Source: Pterois miles | Taxonomy: Eukaryota > Chordata > Actinopteri > Perciformes > Scorpaenidae | Length of the DNA: 64,000 nucleotides | NCBI GenBank assembly: GCA_947000775.1 | Contig: CAMQGK010000552.1 | Coordinates: 4,142,001 to 4,206,000, forward strand | Direction: 5' to 3' | Shown here: positions 34,470-45,668 of the stretch, piece after piece | Position numbering within the stretch: position 1 is the first letter of the stretch | Layout: each line of letters begins with the position of its first letter | Translations under genes and position numbers: made by a program | Notes under the pieces: generated by a model | Databases searched by the model: none | What the model saw: the letters and a program-made list of their open reading frames with translations, nothing else | What the model was told of the DNA's origin: nothing

Positions 34470-34640
34470 AGCTGGACACAGAGGTTGAAAACTTTTTACG
34501 GGACATTCCCCCCTTTTGGGATACAAATTCAAAGGAGCTTCTCTGGACTGGCAAAGCTGGTACGCCAGTGTCTGCATACCCGCCACATTAGTATCCGAAT
34601 GGGTATTTTCAGGGCTGCACTGAATATTTTGAATCTTCAT
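34470..34640 (+). pseudogene. Possible hAT transposase dimerisation-domain scrap
   Basis: Forward frames give ENFLRDIPPFWDTNSKE with GTPVSAYPPH in one frame and LAKLVRQCL in another. This resembles the C-terminal block of hAT transposases (WW..., PLLAKLARKYL, PATSVPSERVFS). The match is short and needs several frame changes. Confidence 0.3.
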
Positions 34641-35397
34641 TCATAATGTTGACATTCACTTCATTTTAATTATTAATAATTTACAGAAATATTATGTGCA
34701 GTCCATCTTCTCTCTCTCTCTCTCTGTGTCTCTCTCTCTCAAAGTGTTCTTACGGCATGCTATACAATGCTTTGTGCAGTATCATGTCATTCATATGCCT
34801 TTTCGTGTGAATGGGCTGAAAATTCACAACATGAAATATTCTGCTTCAATCAATGATTGTTGGAGTTTAGCCTTCAAAGCAACATTTTCACTGTGGTCAA
34901 AAACTCTCCTGCATGCACCTGAATTAACGGGGCAGTCTACCAGCAATGTAACAGCGACAAGAACAACAATTACAGGTAGAAATCAGGACACTGGGAGTCT
35001 GACATGTTTGTTAGGTACCATTCTTGTGTTTCTTTCTTGTGTCATTCTCTCTTGTTGCAGTATTACATTAGATGTTTTTGAGCATCTTCCTTATAAAAGT
35101 CTGCTATATGTTGGAAGAGATTGTTTTTCAATATTCGATGGGGCAGGGAAGGAGGCAACCCCCGGTCCATTTACTGAGATGAACAGAAAATTGCTCAGCG
35201 TTGAGACATTAATCACATAGCCACGCAGTGTCATCTATATTGTCACACAAGTGCTGAAATTGAAAGCCCATTTCTGATTTTATTGATGTTTGCACTGTAT
35301 ACGTTGCAGGGTTTTACTTAGATATAATTTGAAAAAATACAAAATTTTTAGATGTTTATTTTTAATTTGTTTCTACATAGTCTATTTGTGAGGGAGC

Positions 35398-36755
35398 ATT
35401 AATCACTATGTCTTCATCTTCATCTTCATCTTCAACCGCTTATCCGGGGTCAGGTCGCGAGGGCAACAGCTCCAGCAGGGGACCCCAAACTTCCCTTTCC
35501 CGGGCCACATTAACCAGCTCTGACTGGGGGATCCCGAGGCGTTCCCAGGCCAGTGTGGAGATATATTCTCTCCATCTAGTCCTGGGTCGTCCCCGGGGTC
35601 TCCTCCCAGCTGGTCGTGCCTGGAACACCTCCCTAGGGAGGCGCCCAGGAGGCATCCTTACCAGATGCCCGAACCACCTCGACTGGCTCCTTTCAACGCA
35701 AAGGAGCAGCGTCTCTACTCCGAGTCCCTCACGGATGACTGAGCTTCTCACCTTATCTCTAAGGGAGATGCCAGCCACCCTCCTGAGAAAACCCATTTCG
35801 GCCGCTTGTACTCGCGATCTAGTTCTTTCGGTCATGACCCAGCCCTCATGACCATAGGTGAGAGTAGGCATGAAGATTGACCCATAGATAGAGAGCTTTG
35901 CCTTCCGGCTCAACTCTCTCTTCGTCACAACGGTGCAGTACAGCGACTGCAATACCGCCCCCGCTGCTCCGATTCTCCGGCCAATCTCACGTTCCATTGT
36001 TCCCTCACTCGACCCAGAGGTACTTGAACTCCTTCACTTGGGGTAAAGACTCATTCCCTACCTGGAGTAGACAATCCATCGGTTTCCTGCTGAGAACCAT
36101 GGCCTCTGATTGTGAGGTGCTGATCCTCATCCCAGCTGCTTCACACTCAGCTGCGAACCGATCCAGTGAGCGCTGGAGGTCACAGACCGATGATGCCAGC
36201 AGAACCACATCATCTGCAAAAAGCAGCGATGAGATCCTCAGCACACCAATCTGCAAACCCTCCTCCCCCCGACTACGCCTCGATATCCTCTCCATGAATA
36301 TCACGAACAGGATTGGAGACAAGGCGCAACCCTGGCGAAGGCCAACGCCCACCGGAAACGAGTCCGACTTATTGCCGAGAACCCGGACGCAGCTCTCGCT
36401 TTGGGAGTACAGGGATTGGATGGCCCTGAGAAGTGACCCCCTCACCCCATACTCCCGCAGCACCTCCCACAGTATACCCCGGGGGACCCGATCGTACGCC
36501 TTCTCCAAGTCTACAAAACACATGTAGACTGGATGGGCATACTCCCAGGCCCCCAAGGATCCTTGTGAGAGTGAAGAGCTGGTCCGTTGTTCCACGGCCA
36601 GGACGAAATCCGCATTGTTCCTGAGACCAATTTGCCATGGGAGACCCTACCAGGAGCACTAGGCTCCAGACAACACAGCCCTCAGGGTCATAGGGACACA
36701 CAAACCTCCCCACCACGTTAAGGTGATGGTTCCCGGAGAGGATTAATCACTATGT
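35398..36755. repeat. 14-bp target-site duplication flanking the RTE-like LINE
   Basis: ATTAATCACTATGT occurs at 35398-35411 and again at 36742-36755, immediately outside both ends of the LINE. It marks insertion by target-primed reverse transcription. Confidence 0.88.
35412..36741 (-). mobile_element. RTE-like LINE, internally deleted, with both termini
   Basis: Read on the minus strand, the 5' end contains ACCTTAACGTGGTGGGGAGG and the GTAGGGTCTCCCATGGCAA block typical of the 5' region of this fish family. It jumps directly into reverse transcriptase: EQCGFRPGRGTTDQLFTLTR, CFVDLEKAYDRVPRGILWEV, LRQGCALSPILFVIFM and SLLFADDVVLLASSVCDLQ with the catalytic FADD. AECEAAGMRISTSQSEAMVL and the C-terminal GRRPRGRPRTRWREY follow. 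Endonuclease and early RT are deleted, and two frame breaks (near 36550 and 36000) split the frame. The 3' end is (GATGAA)n near 35412-35433. Clade naming is from remembered motifs. Confidence 0.85.
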
Positions 36756-38959
36756 GTCTCTGTTATAGAACATGACTGCCAGATTTTGTGTCTAGACCAA
36801 CATGATTGACCAACTAACCGACCAACAGTGACACCTGTAGATCCATGCTGCTGGCATGGCTAATAACAAAGCCCAGTGCATTATTATCAAAAACCACAGA
36901 CAGCGACAACATGTAAAAAAGAAAAATGTATTAAGATCTGTAAAAATGGTAAAGCCTATTAATATTTACCAAAAGCACAATATTAATGCACAGTACTAGG
37001 CCTGCACTAGAAAGTATTAATATAGTAGGGATCAGGACAGATTTTTAGTTTGAATGTTGTTTTCGTCATCAGTTTAAACAAATCAAACCACTGATCGAGC
37101 TACACTGATGGCACATTATGAGTTTCAGCACTAACATAAACCAGTCAGCTAGAGCTCAAGATGTGTGACAAAGCAGCACCAGAAATAATGGATTAAGTGG
37201 AAAATTAATCTATCGTGCGTAATGCCACAGCTGAGGTTTTCTAAAAGCACTGATACAGTGGCTCCAGTGCAGTTATTAAATCGGAGACCGTGGGAAAACT
37301 GCTACCTTAGCTGCATCAGAAGCAACATAACGTGAAAACATTAGTGCTAAAATATTGAGTTGTACTGCAAAAGGTCAAGTTTAATATTTTATAGATTTCC
37401 GTCCATCCAAATAATCGAAACCTTGCTGCACCCACCAATTGGTGCTCAAGAAATAATGTCTTCTGTGGACACAGGTAATGAGTAGTGCACATGGCATGTG
37501 AAATAAATGCAATTAACTCAAGCTGAGAAAGAAATGAAACAATCACTGGGACACTCCTTTTCTGGCCTAGGGGACATGGGACCGGTATGCGTGGTCAGAA
37601 GAGAAAAAAGCTCCAGACCATAGTCAGCGTGATGTCATTCATTGGTTTGTGGACTATATTTTTGAAGCTTCCAGTTTGGCATTTTGGTCGTTGCCATCTT
37701 GTTTTCTTGTAAAAGTAACGCACTGAAATTTGTATATTTTCCACATATCAATTTGTATGTAATCCACATAACTGGGAAACAGGGCCTATCAAGAGTGACT
37801 TTCACCCAGAAGATGTGTTGGTGCCCCTTGTCAAACCAGAAGTCAACACTGATTTTTTTGACACATAAATTCTATACTTAAGTAACGCCCCATCCAGAGT
37901 TATTTTAACCCAAACCACAATCTTTTCCTAAACCTAAAATAAATGTAACATAAACAAGTTATGCCACTTTGGGTGTTACTTTAACCCCAATCACGGAGCC
38001 ATCAGCTATTAGTCACAGTGACAGAAAAGCCTCTGGGGGGAAGCGGCTATATTTCTGGGGTTCTAGTGTCGCCAGCTGATACGTGAGCAGCTCATTGTTT
38101 ACAGTCAGACTTGCAACTTGAGATGCGAGACTGGAGTTGCAATTGAGAGATGACATGTGTGACTACACTGTTTCACAAGTATCCAATTTATAAGCTTATG
38201 TTAAATCAACAAAAAGCTAAGTCATCAGATGTTAGCTGGTCGGTTCTCTGATTGCATTCTGGCCAATGCGTCCCGCCCCTTCTGCTCTCCACAGGAACTG
38301 TTTACCTGTAAAACTTGTTTGAAAGTGATTTGTCAATACGGCTTAGAAATATAAATCAGAATGCCTCCAATGCCAAAATCTTGTCCTTTTGCCTACTGAT
38401 TTTACAAATGGATGCAGGATCTGTTTATAGGTTACCCAAACCACAATCTAAGTAGTTTAATTGCATAAAAAGTTGTTTCCTGTGAAGACAGAAGTTTATT
38501 TTGAAGCGACTGGAGCGGAAATCGACTCGTGTGCACATGTTGCTCAGAAATTCTTTGGAAAATGCAAGAAAAATGAGGAATAACTTTTGATAAGATATTA
38601 TCATACAAACTGTTGTATGACATCACATTGGACTAAGTCACTATGGCCAATCAGCTAAATCTTTCAGTACTTAATGCATTTGGATTCACTTGGAGATTTG
38701 CCTTCACTCTTCACTTCACAATTTTTTTGGTATTGTCTTGTCGTTGTAGTTATTTACATAGTTTGAGCTATAATTGTATACCTTTTCAGAGTATTACTAC
38801 TATTAAATTTGAGATAGATCTTGTGCACATTTGATTTACTGAAATTTTACTGAATTTAAACTCTAGAGAAATGTGTTATTTTCTACATCAATATCAGAAA
38901 TATACAGAATAGCACGGTGCACTATGTGGGTGCATGTATGTTTAGTACTGTTTGTTTAG
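36756..38959. other. Intergenic, mostly unrecognised
   Basis: No gene supported. A third, partial copy of repeat family G (CATTGGTTTGTGGACTAT, TTTGGCATTTTGGTCGTTGC) lies at about 37620-37700. Confidence 0.4.
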
Positions 38960-39890
38960 TGCCAACTGTAGCTTTACATATTGGGCCACCTTTTTTTAAC
39001 TTCCAAAACAGTTTAATAAACAAACTCTCTCATAAAATGTTCCAGCTTTGCCTGCCCCCTTTCTCTTAGTTAGAGGCCATTTGAAGACAATGAGGAGAGT
39101 TACAAAAAAAGGTAACAGAGCTCAGAGGAAAGAGTTATGTGCAGTGGCTGGAGGAATAAAAGCATCAGAACAGTGAAGTGTTAACATGCTAAACAGGTTA
39201 CAGATACAGGTTATTTATTCAGAAATATAGTCTGAATTCCATCCATCCATCGTCAACCGCTTATCCCGTTAGGGGTCGCGGGGGGCTGGAGCCGATCCCA
39301 GCTGGCATTGGGCGAAGGCAGGGTTCACCCTGGTCGCCAGTCCATCGTACAACCATTCACGCTCACATCCACACCTACGGGCAATTTAGAGTAATCACAA
39401 TAAACCTAAACAACATGTCTTTGGATGGTGGGAGGAAGCCGGAGTACCTGGAGAAAACCCACGCTTACACGGGGAGAACATGCAAACTCCACACAGAAGA
39501 ACCACAAGCTGGAATCGACCCTGCGACCCTCTTGCTGTGAGGCGACAGTGCTAACCACTACACCACCGTGCAGCCCATAGTCTGAATTCTCTAGAACCCA
39601 ATTTGGTCAAGAAGGTCCTAAGAAAAAAACATCATTAGCTGTGGGTCATATGGACCAGAAATCGAAATTGAGCGAGAGATTTAGATTAGAGGGGAATGAA
39701 GATCAGGTAATGGAGAAAAAAATCTGATTGTCAGACTAAAGAGCCATTAGTATGCAAGACAAAGGCACCTGCCTCTGAGCACGATTCACTATATGGAAAC
39801 GGTATCAGATGAGTACACAAAGGAGAACGAGACAGAAGACGAACAACAGAAGATGTAATCACAGAGTGAAGTTCAAGTAGAGGAAGCACC
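38960..39890 (+). repeat. Locally repeated sequence H, copy 1 (with SINE inside)
   Basis: Matches 43325-43885 and in part 44680-44935. Shared blocks include AGGCCATTTGAAGACAATGA, GTAACAGAGCTCAGAGGAAA, GTGGGTCATATGGACCAGAA, AAATCTGATTGTCAGACT, TATGCAAGACAAAGGCACCT and GATGAGTACACAAAGGAGAA. No conserved ORF spans the copies. It contains a 337-bp SINE insertion at 39240-39576. Confidence 0.85.
39240..39576 (-). mobile_element. tRNA-derived SINE, family S2, with 13-bp TSD
   Basis: Flanked by the direct repeat ATAGTCTGAATTC (39227-39239 and 39577-39589). Read on the minus strand it starts GGGCTGCACGGTGGTGTAGT, then GGTTAGCACTGTCGCC (box A-like), with GGTCGATTCC (box B-like) about 35 bases on. The body contains TGTGTGGAGTTTGCATGTTC and TCTCCCCGTGTAAGCG, and the tail is (ATGG)n. 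Related copies are at 15595-15885 and 48533-48710. Confidence 0.88.
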
Positions 39891-40656
39891 AAGTTTGTTT
39901 TGTAGCGAATGATAACTGAAAGATGAAGAATATGAAATGTGATAACAGAGACAATGATGAATCCACAGCACACATCTTAACTCTTGCACTTCTTCCAGAC
40001 ACTGTTTACCTGACCTCTCGGGGCACTATGTGGTGAGACTCTTAATTTACAACCAGCCTGGTTAAGCTCAAAGAAGAAAAACAATAACGGTTTTGTATAC
40101 CGCACTGACCAAGTGAAGTGTTTATGAGTTACAGGTCAACAAGTTAAATACCTTGTCTTTCCCTAAAGACAAGTGGTGAAAAACACAGAGACATTATGAG
40201 TCAGAACAATCTAACTCTACCATTAAAATGTACATGAATTAATGTGATATGCTTTGCTAACATGTGCTCTAATAACAGGAAGTTGTTGACATAAATTCAA
40301 CCAAAGGAAGTTAAAATAATTAAAAGTTGTGGACCAAACCTTCCTTTTTATGTTAATCACTTGATGACAACTTGCTACATCAATATCTTTACATGTGTAT
40401 TTTATATGCATATGTGATCTTAAACAGAAAGTTAGGTACACACTAATGCCTAGTTAATCTTATATTTGATGAATATTTTAATCTAGTTGAAGTGTATTAC
40501 ATCTTATTATGTTGATTGTGAACCATATATAAGTTGACTCATTTTACCAAGCATTTCTGCTTCAGGAGGAAAACACCTCCTCCCTCTGAGGTGTTTTCAT
40601 CCCCACTGGGTGACTGTTTGATATCTTGTCCCTTGGATGTGGAGAATGCTGTTTAA
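39891..40656. other. Intergenic, nothing recognised
   Basis: AT-rich, gene-free. It ends with the TTAA target site (40653-40656) of the piggyBac-like element. Confidence 0.45.
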
Positions 40657-42294
40657 CCTTCCTCCTGTGTTAGCTTTCTGTTACCTTCCCCGGTGTTAAC
40701 GGGTCGGTTTCGACCCGTGTCTTAAATCAGTTTTAAAATACACTAAAAACAATAACCTATCATCCATTTTTTTGTCATCTCTTGGTTACCTTGTTAGGCT
40801 TCCTTATCCATGAAAATGTTGGGTTTATTATTTTTGGTGTGGGTCTTTGGGCCTTTTATTATCAGTATACCTCTCAAATTTCAATTGAAAAAATGAAAAA
40901 ATGAACCTTAAGAGAATCATATAAATGAATAAAAGGTTGTTGTGTTACTGAATATTACTGAGGGGTATAGAACACATCTCTGAAATGAATTTGCTTGATT
41001 TATTTTTTTCATTTTAAAATTAATAACTATAGTAACATCTATGGTGTTACGGGTCAGTTTCGACCCATACTTCCCTGGCTTACTGGGTATGTATTGCCAG
41101 AAGGGGCATTTTCCCTGGAAAGGGACAAGAGGTTCATCCACTGTCACCTCTGGACCTGGGCTGAACATCAGCAGGAGGACCTTCACCCATCTCTCCCAGA
41201 TATCCCTGATGGGAACAAGCAGATCTTGCTCTGGTCTCTCTGTTGTCAAATCAGAGGACTCTTGATATTATTTGAAAGGTCTGAAGTGACATTGTTTCCC
41301 ATAAAATATTTCTGCCTGTCGATGCGTCCCAGAAACTATCAGTGGCCTCATGGCAGGATCTGTACACTCCAGCGAGAAGAAGACCACCAATGAAAGCATC
41401 AACGTATTCCTCATCAATGTCTTTCCAGATGTCACCATGGCCTTTTTTTCCCTCCAGGTTTGTCATAGCGGTGATGACTTTCTTTATTGACAATGGCATA
41501 AATAGCTCAAAACATGTTTTTTATGCCATTGACTGTGGTCACAGTAAACCTTGTCACACCAGGGGTCATTTTGATGACATTTTCAGCAGCTGCCCTGCCA
41601 TGTGCATGTTGAGGTACTAAACTCCAAAACATCCTATCATTTATTGACATGAATCCTTCAGCAGGAGCAGCCTCAGCACCAGTGACCTCCTCATCAGATA
41701 CAGATGTGTCTGTGTCTTCTGGCTGGTCCTCCACATTGTCCTCTTCCTCAGAAACTTGCTCCTCTGAGTCGCTATGCTGATCTGAGTCTTCTCCCTCATT
41801 TTCTCCAAAAATGTGATCTAGAACTTGGCTCACCGTAAATCTTGTTTTCATTTTTGCATGCTGCAAATTGGAGATGTGCCCTCTGCAAGTCAAATGAGTG
41901 AAGTGACCGAACCTTTCTGGACATGCCCGTCTTTGTTTGTTTTTTGTTATTTTACAGCTATACTGGACAAATGAGCATCCCCTGAAGCTGATTGGGAGAG
42001 GAGGTGGCTGTCAGTGTGTTGGCTGACAGTTCCCTTATGATTTCAATTTTGACTCTAATTATTGCTTTATAATCTTATTTTTATGACCGGGTCGACCCTA
42101 ACACCACAAATGACATAATTTCAACCAGAACATTTTATAATGTAGAGAAAAAAATGTTTTTTTGTTTAATTTTGTTCAAATCAAGGTTCCTGACAAAGTC
42201 AAAAAGTCTTGATGCAATAAACAAATTTTAAGTGATTCTTTTATGCATTTAAAAACAAAAACGGGTCGGTGCCGACCCTAACACAAGAGGAAGG
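40657..42294 (-). mobile_element. piggyBac-like DNA transposon, internally deleted, TTAA target site
   Basis: Inverted ends CCTTCCTCCTGTGTTAG (40657-40673) and CTAACACAAGAGGAAGG (42278-42294) differ at one position. They sit between two TTAA tetranucleotides (40653-40656 and 42295-42298), diagnostic of piggyBac. Palindromic GGGTCGG-type motifs lie inside the ends: GGGTCGGTTTCGACCC at 40701-40716, GGGTCGACCC near 42089 and GGGTCGGTGCCGACCC near 42263. The minus strand encodes only the N-terminal part of a transposase. It is inactive. Confidence 0.9.
41055..41893 (-). pseudogene. piggyBac transposase, N-terminal part, frameshifted
   Basis: Three adjoining minus-strand frames make one protein. 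The first (41893-41507) has an acidic N-terminus (EDSDQHSDSEEQVSEEEDN), RFTVSQVLDHIF and KMTPGVTRFTVTTVNGIKNM. The second (41499-41251) has FMPLSIKKVITAMTNLEGKK and LLLAGVYRSCHEATDSFWDA. The third (41249-41055) has IRDIWERWVKVLLLMFSPGP, then VTVDEPLVPFQGKCP and KPGKYGSK. The aspartate in TVDE is the first of the catalytic triad. The remaining catalytic residues and the C-terminal cysteine-rich domain are absent. A one-base shift at about 41505 breaks the first junction. Confidence 0.85.
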
Positions 42295-42298
42295 TTAA

Positions 42299-43324
42299 CT
42301 AAAGGCTGCACCCCTTTCTCAGCTGATAATAAGAAGTAGTCACAACTAGTCTGGTGGTTCTTCGGAGATGGAAAAATGCTTTGAGGTGACATGCCAGCCA
42401 GCCATAAACAAGCTTGCCCAAGGACCCAAAAGAGAGCCACTGCGGGAGAGAACGACTCAATCTGGGTTGCACCATTTGATCCAAAAGATCCAAATTGTTG
42501 TGTTCCAGACAGAAGTTGCCACCACTCCACTCTAAACAGGGCAACCTCAATCTACCATCTACTCAGTGAGGGTGATGTATAGGTGCATTTTCAGAAGAGA
42601 AAGAGTTTGATGAATCAACAAATAATAAACAAATTTATAGTCAATTAACAAATAAGGTCAGTTTACAAAATTGAGAATTAATATTACACACAAGAAAAAT
42701 TAGGAAATCCATCCATAAAGTCTAAACCTGGATTAGACCACATCTAAATTTTTAACCTGAAATTGCCTCTCAGTCTTCCCTGGTGCGTCTTGAACTCTTT
42801 GTTGTTGAACAGTACATCAATACCACAACTTCATTTCGTTGATAAGCAAACATCAAATCCAATCAGAGAGATATCAGTCAGTGAATTGACCTTGACAACT
42901 TCAATTTGTCTCTATCCATGAATGTTCATCATTTTATTTGCTGTATTTCTTTGATTATTCTTTACTTCTTTCTTTTTCCATTGGTAGTGTAGTCGCGTAG
43001 TTAGTCAATTAAACACTTCATCTTATCAAGAACTGTTCACCATGCAACTCCATAGCAACCCTGAGATTATGAGAGTAATAATATCAAATAAAAAAATGAA
43101 TTAATATCAAATTTGGATAATTTTCCCAGTTTATTGTTGTTGTTGTTTATAAAACTGGGTGGGACCAAAGTAAATTCTGATATTTAAGATGTGGGTAATA
43201 TCTGAAGTTGAATGTCACCACTTTCCCTCACATTTTAAGATAATTCATGGCTTATAATTTAAAATTTGGGGTTATTGATTCTGAATATATATTTTTATAT
43301 TAATAATTGGTTAAGTTAAAGAGC
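42299..43324. other. Intergenic, nothing recognised
   Basis: AT-rich, no supported gene. The overlapping frames at 42249-42582 have no domain. Confidence 0.4.
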
Positions 43325-43885
43325 TAACTGTAGCTTACGTCCAACAGAGTTTAATACAAAAAACTCACTTTATCATGACAAAATGTTCCCACTTTTCCTG
43401 CCCCTCTTTCCCTTAGTCACAGGCCATTTGAAGACAATGAGGAGAATTACAAAAAGGTAACAGAGCTCAGAGGAAAGAGTTATGGGCAACAGCTGGAGGA
43501 ATAGAAGTGTTAACACTAAAAACAGTGAAACAGGTTAATCTTCAGAAACATGGTTTGAACTCTCTATTACCCCATTTGGTCAAGAGTATCCTAAGAAAAA
43601 ACTTCATTAGCTGTGGGTCATATGGACCAGAAATCAAAACGGAGTGAGAGATTTCAGTAGTAAACAACAGGAAAAGTAATTAGAGATGAATGAAGCTCAG
43701 GTAATGGAGAAAAAAAATCTGATTGTCAGACTCTGGATCCATTAGTATGCAAGACAAAGGCACCTGCCTCTAAGCACAATTCACAATATGGAACCAGTAT
43801 CAGATGAGTACACAAAGGAGAACGAGACAGAAGACAAACAACAGAAGATGTAATCATAGAGTGGAGTTCAAGTAGGGGAAGCAGT
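43325..43885 (+). repeat. Locally repeated sequence H, copy 2 (uninterrupted)
   Basis: Matches copy 1 without the SINE. At the insertion point it reads CATGGTTTGAACTCTCTATT where copy 1 has the ATAGTCTGAATTC duplication. It shares GTAAACAACAGGAAAAGTAA with copy 3, a block deleted in copy 1. Confidence 0.85.
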
Positions 43886-44679
43886 CACAGATGATGAATT
43901 ACATAAAAAAAGAGGCAGCAACAGAAGTCTGGAAACACATGGAACAAAAAAATGGAGAAAGTTGCCGGTGGTATCAAAGAGGCTCACAGTGAACAGAAAG
44001 AAATGCTTGCTTCAAGAGCCAACGTAACAAAAATCTTCACAGCCAGAAAATTATTGGCCCTCATTTAAACATCTGTGTAGTTTGTACATTTCCTTCCTGC
44101 AGAGAAAATACATCCTTAAAAGGAAAAAGGAGCCACTGGGAGACACCCTGGTTATTATTATCTGTGATAGAAAGAGGAAAAATGGCACACAAAAACATGA
44201 AAGAAAATTCAGACCAGACTCAATACATGAAGAGGAAGAACTGCAGGAGTTTTAGTTTGTTAAAGGGCTGAGCTAATTCTTCTATTGTAAATTTTCTTAA
44301 TTTATAAGTAATGGAAAATGCACAAGATGTGTGTTGTTTAACAGCCCTAACTAAAGAGGCTGTAGGCATGTTTGCCAAAAACAGGAGGGTTTAGGTCTGG
44401 AGAATTTAGGGACTGCATTTTTAACGAGTACCATAATAGTAGTATTACACTTATAAACTACATGTCAGGGAAATGAAGTGCAGCCACAAGTGATGTCAAG
44501 TCAAGCTCTTTGTCAAAACAAGGATGAAGTCAAGCCACAAAAAATAAAACAAAAAGGTTTGCTGAAATATCTGTGCAACTGAAATAAACATTTTTGCTTT
44601 TTTTTTTTTTTTTTTTTGATTCTTGAAACAGATCTCAACAATGAAGAGTGTTTAAACAGACATACAAGTTATTCCTCAG
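43886..44679. other. Intergenic, nothing recognised
   Basis: A-rich DNA between repeat H copies, with a poly(T) run at 44600-44618. Confidence 0.4.
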
Positions 44680-44935
44680 AAATCTGGTCGTATGAACCAG
44701 AAACTGAAATGAAGTGAGAGATCTGATTGGTAAACAATAGGAAAAGTAATTACATATGAATGAGGTTCATGTAATGGAGAAAAAAAAATCTGATTGTCAG
44801 ACTAAGGCCATTGGTATGCAAGACAAAGGCCCCTACCTCTAAGCATGATTCTCAATATTGAACCAGTATCCGATGAGTACACAGAAGAGAACGAGTCAGA
44901 AGATGAACAATGCAGGATGTCATTGCAGAGTGGAG
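44680..44935 (+). repeat. Locally repeated sequence H, copy 3 (partial)
   Basis: Matches the right half of copies 1 and 2: TATGAACCAGAAACTGAAAT, GGAAAAGTAATTACATATGA, AATCTGATTGTCAGACTAAG, GGTATGCAAGACAAAGGC and GATGAGTACACAGAAGAGAA. Less conserved than copies 1 and 2. Confidence 0.75.
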
Positions 44936-45404
44936 CCCAACCTGAACATGAAAAGACAAAAAACATCAAAAGGTATCAAAGAGGTTCACAATTACAGTGA
45001 GCAGAAAGAAACAGTGAACAACTGTTCACGGTTCAGTCAACTGTCTCAACTGAGGCAACCATGGACCAAAATCCTCCTCTGGGAAAAATTAGGAACATGA
45101 GGACAACATGTCCCTTTCCTGTCACAGTGGGCACAGCACATATATAATTGCCCTCCTGTGGTGACTGTGCTTCCTCTTTATGGCCCATTACCCCCTAGAA
45201 GCCAATCAATGTGGCCACAATTAGAGTGTGCATAAAGCTAACCATGTTCTATGCCTGCTGCATGTAATACATGTATATTTAATATGTAAGGTTGCCAGAG
45301 TTTGTGCATGAATATGTGGGCACATAACTTCCAGCAATGTCCCTGGTCGTACAGGGCATTAATGAATCATTGTTTGCATTTCGCCAGGATCTGTCTGTGG
45401 GCAA

Positions 45405-45668
45405 CTTGGACGGTAGGTGGGCCAGAGGTTAGATAAGAGGACTAGTATCCTGAAGGCTGCTGGTTTGAATCTTTGGCCAGATGGCACAAAAATCTGTCAG
45501 AATGACAGCTGGTAAAGAGAGGGTTGCCAGAGTCAAAAACAGATGTAAGCTCCTGCCACTGTGCCTCAAGCCCTCTCCGGCTCATGGTTGTGTTTATGTG
45601 TATGGGGTGTTTTGATGAATTAAAAGCAGATGATTATTTTCCCCATGGGGATTAATAAAGTAGTATTC
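45405..45668 (+). mobile_element. tRNA-derived SINE-like element with LINE-type tail
   Basis: The head GGTGGGCCAGAGGTTAGATA leads to GCTGGTTTGAATCTTTGG, a box B-like GGTTTGAATC. The body contains ACTGTGCCTCAAGCCC, and the 3' end TTTTCCCCATGGGGATTAAT, then AAAG, is the same type of tail as on the SINEs and LINE fragments elsewhere in the window. Diverged. Confidence 0.55.

Noticed and set aside
35408..36527. Plus-strand open frames of 147 and 209 codons
   Set aside because: They lie antisense to the RTE-like reverse transcriptase on the minus strand, which carries recognisable motifs. The plus frames are shadows.
42249..42582. Frames of 83-93 codons next to the piggyBac end
   Set aside because: No recognisable domain. 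Two of them overlap on the same strand in different frames, and a third lies opposite.
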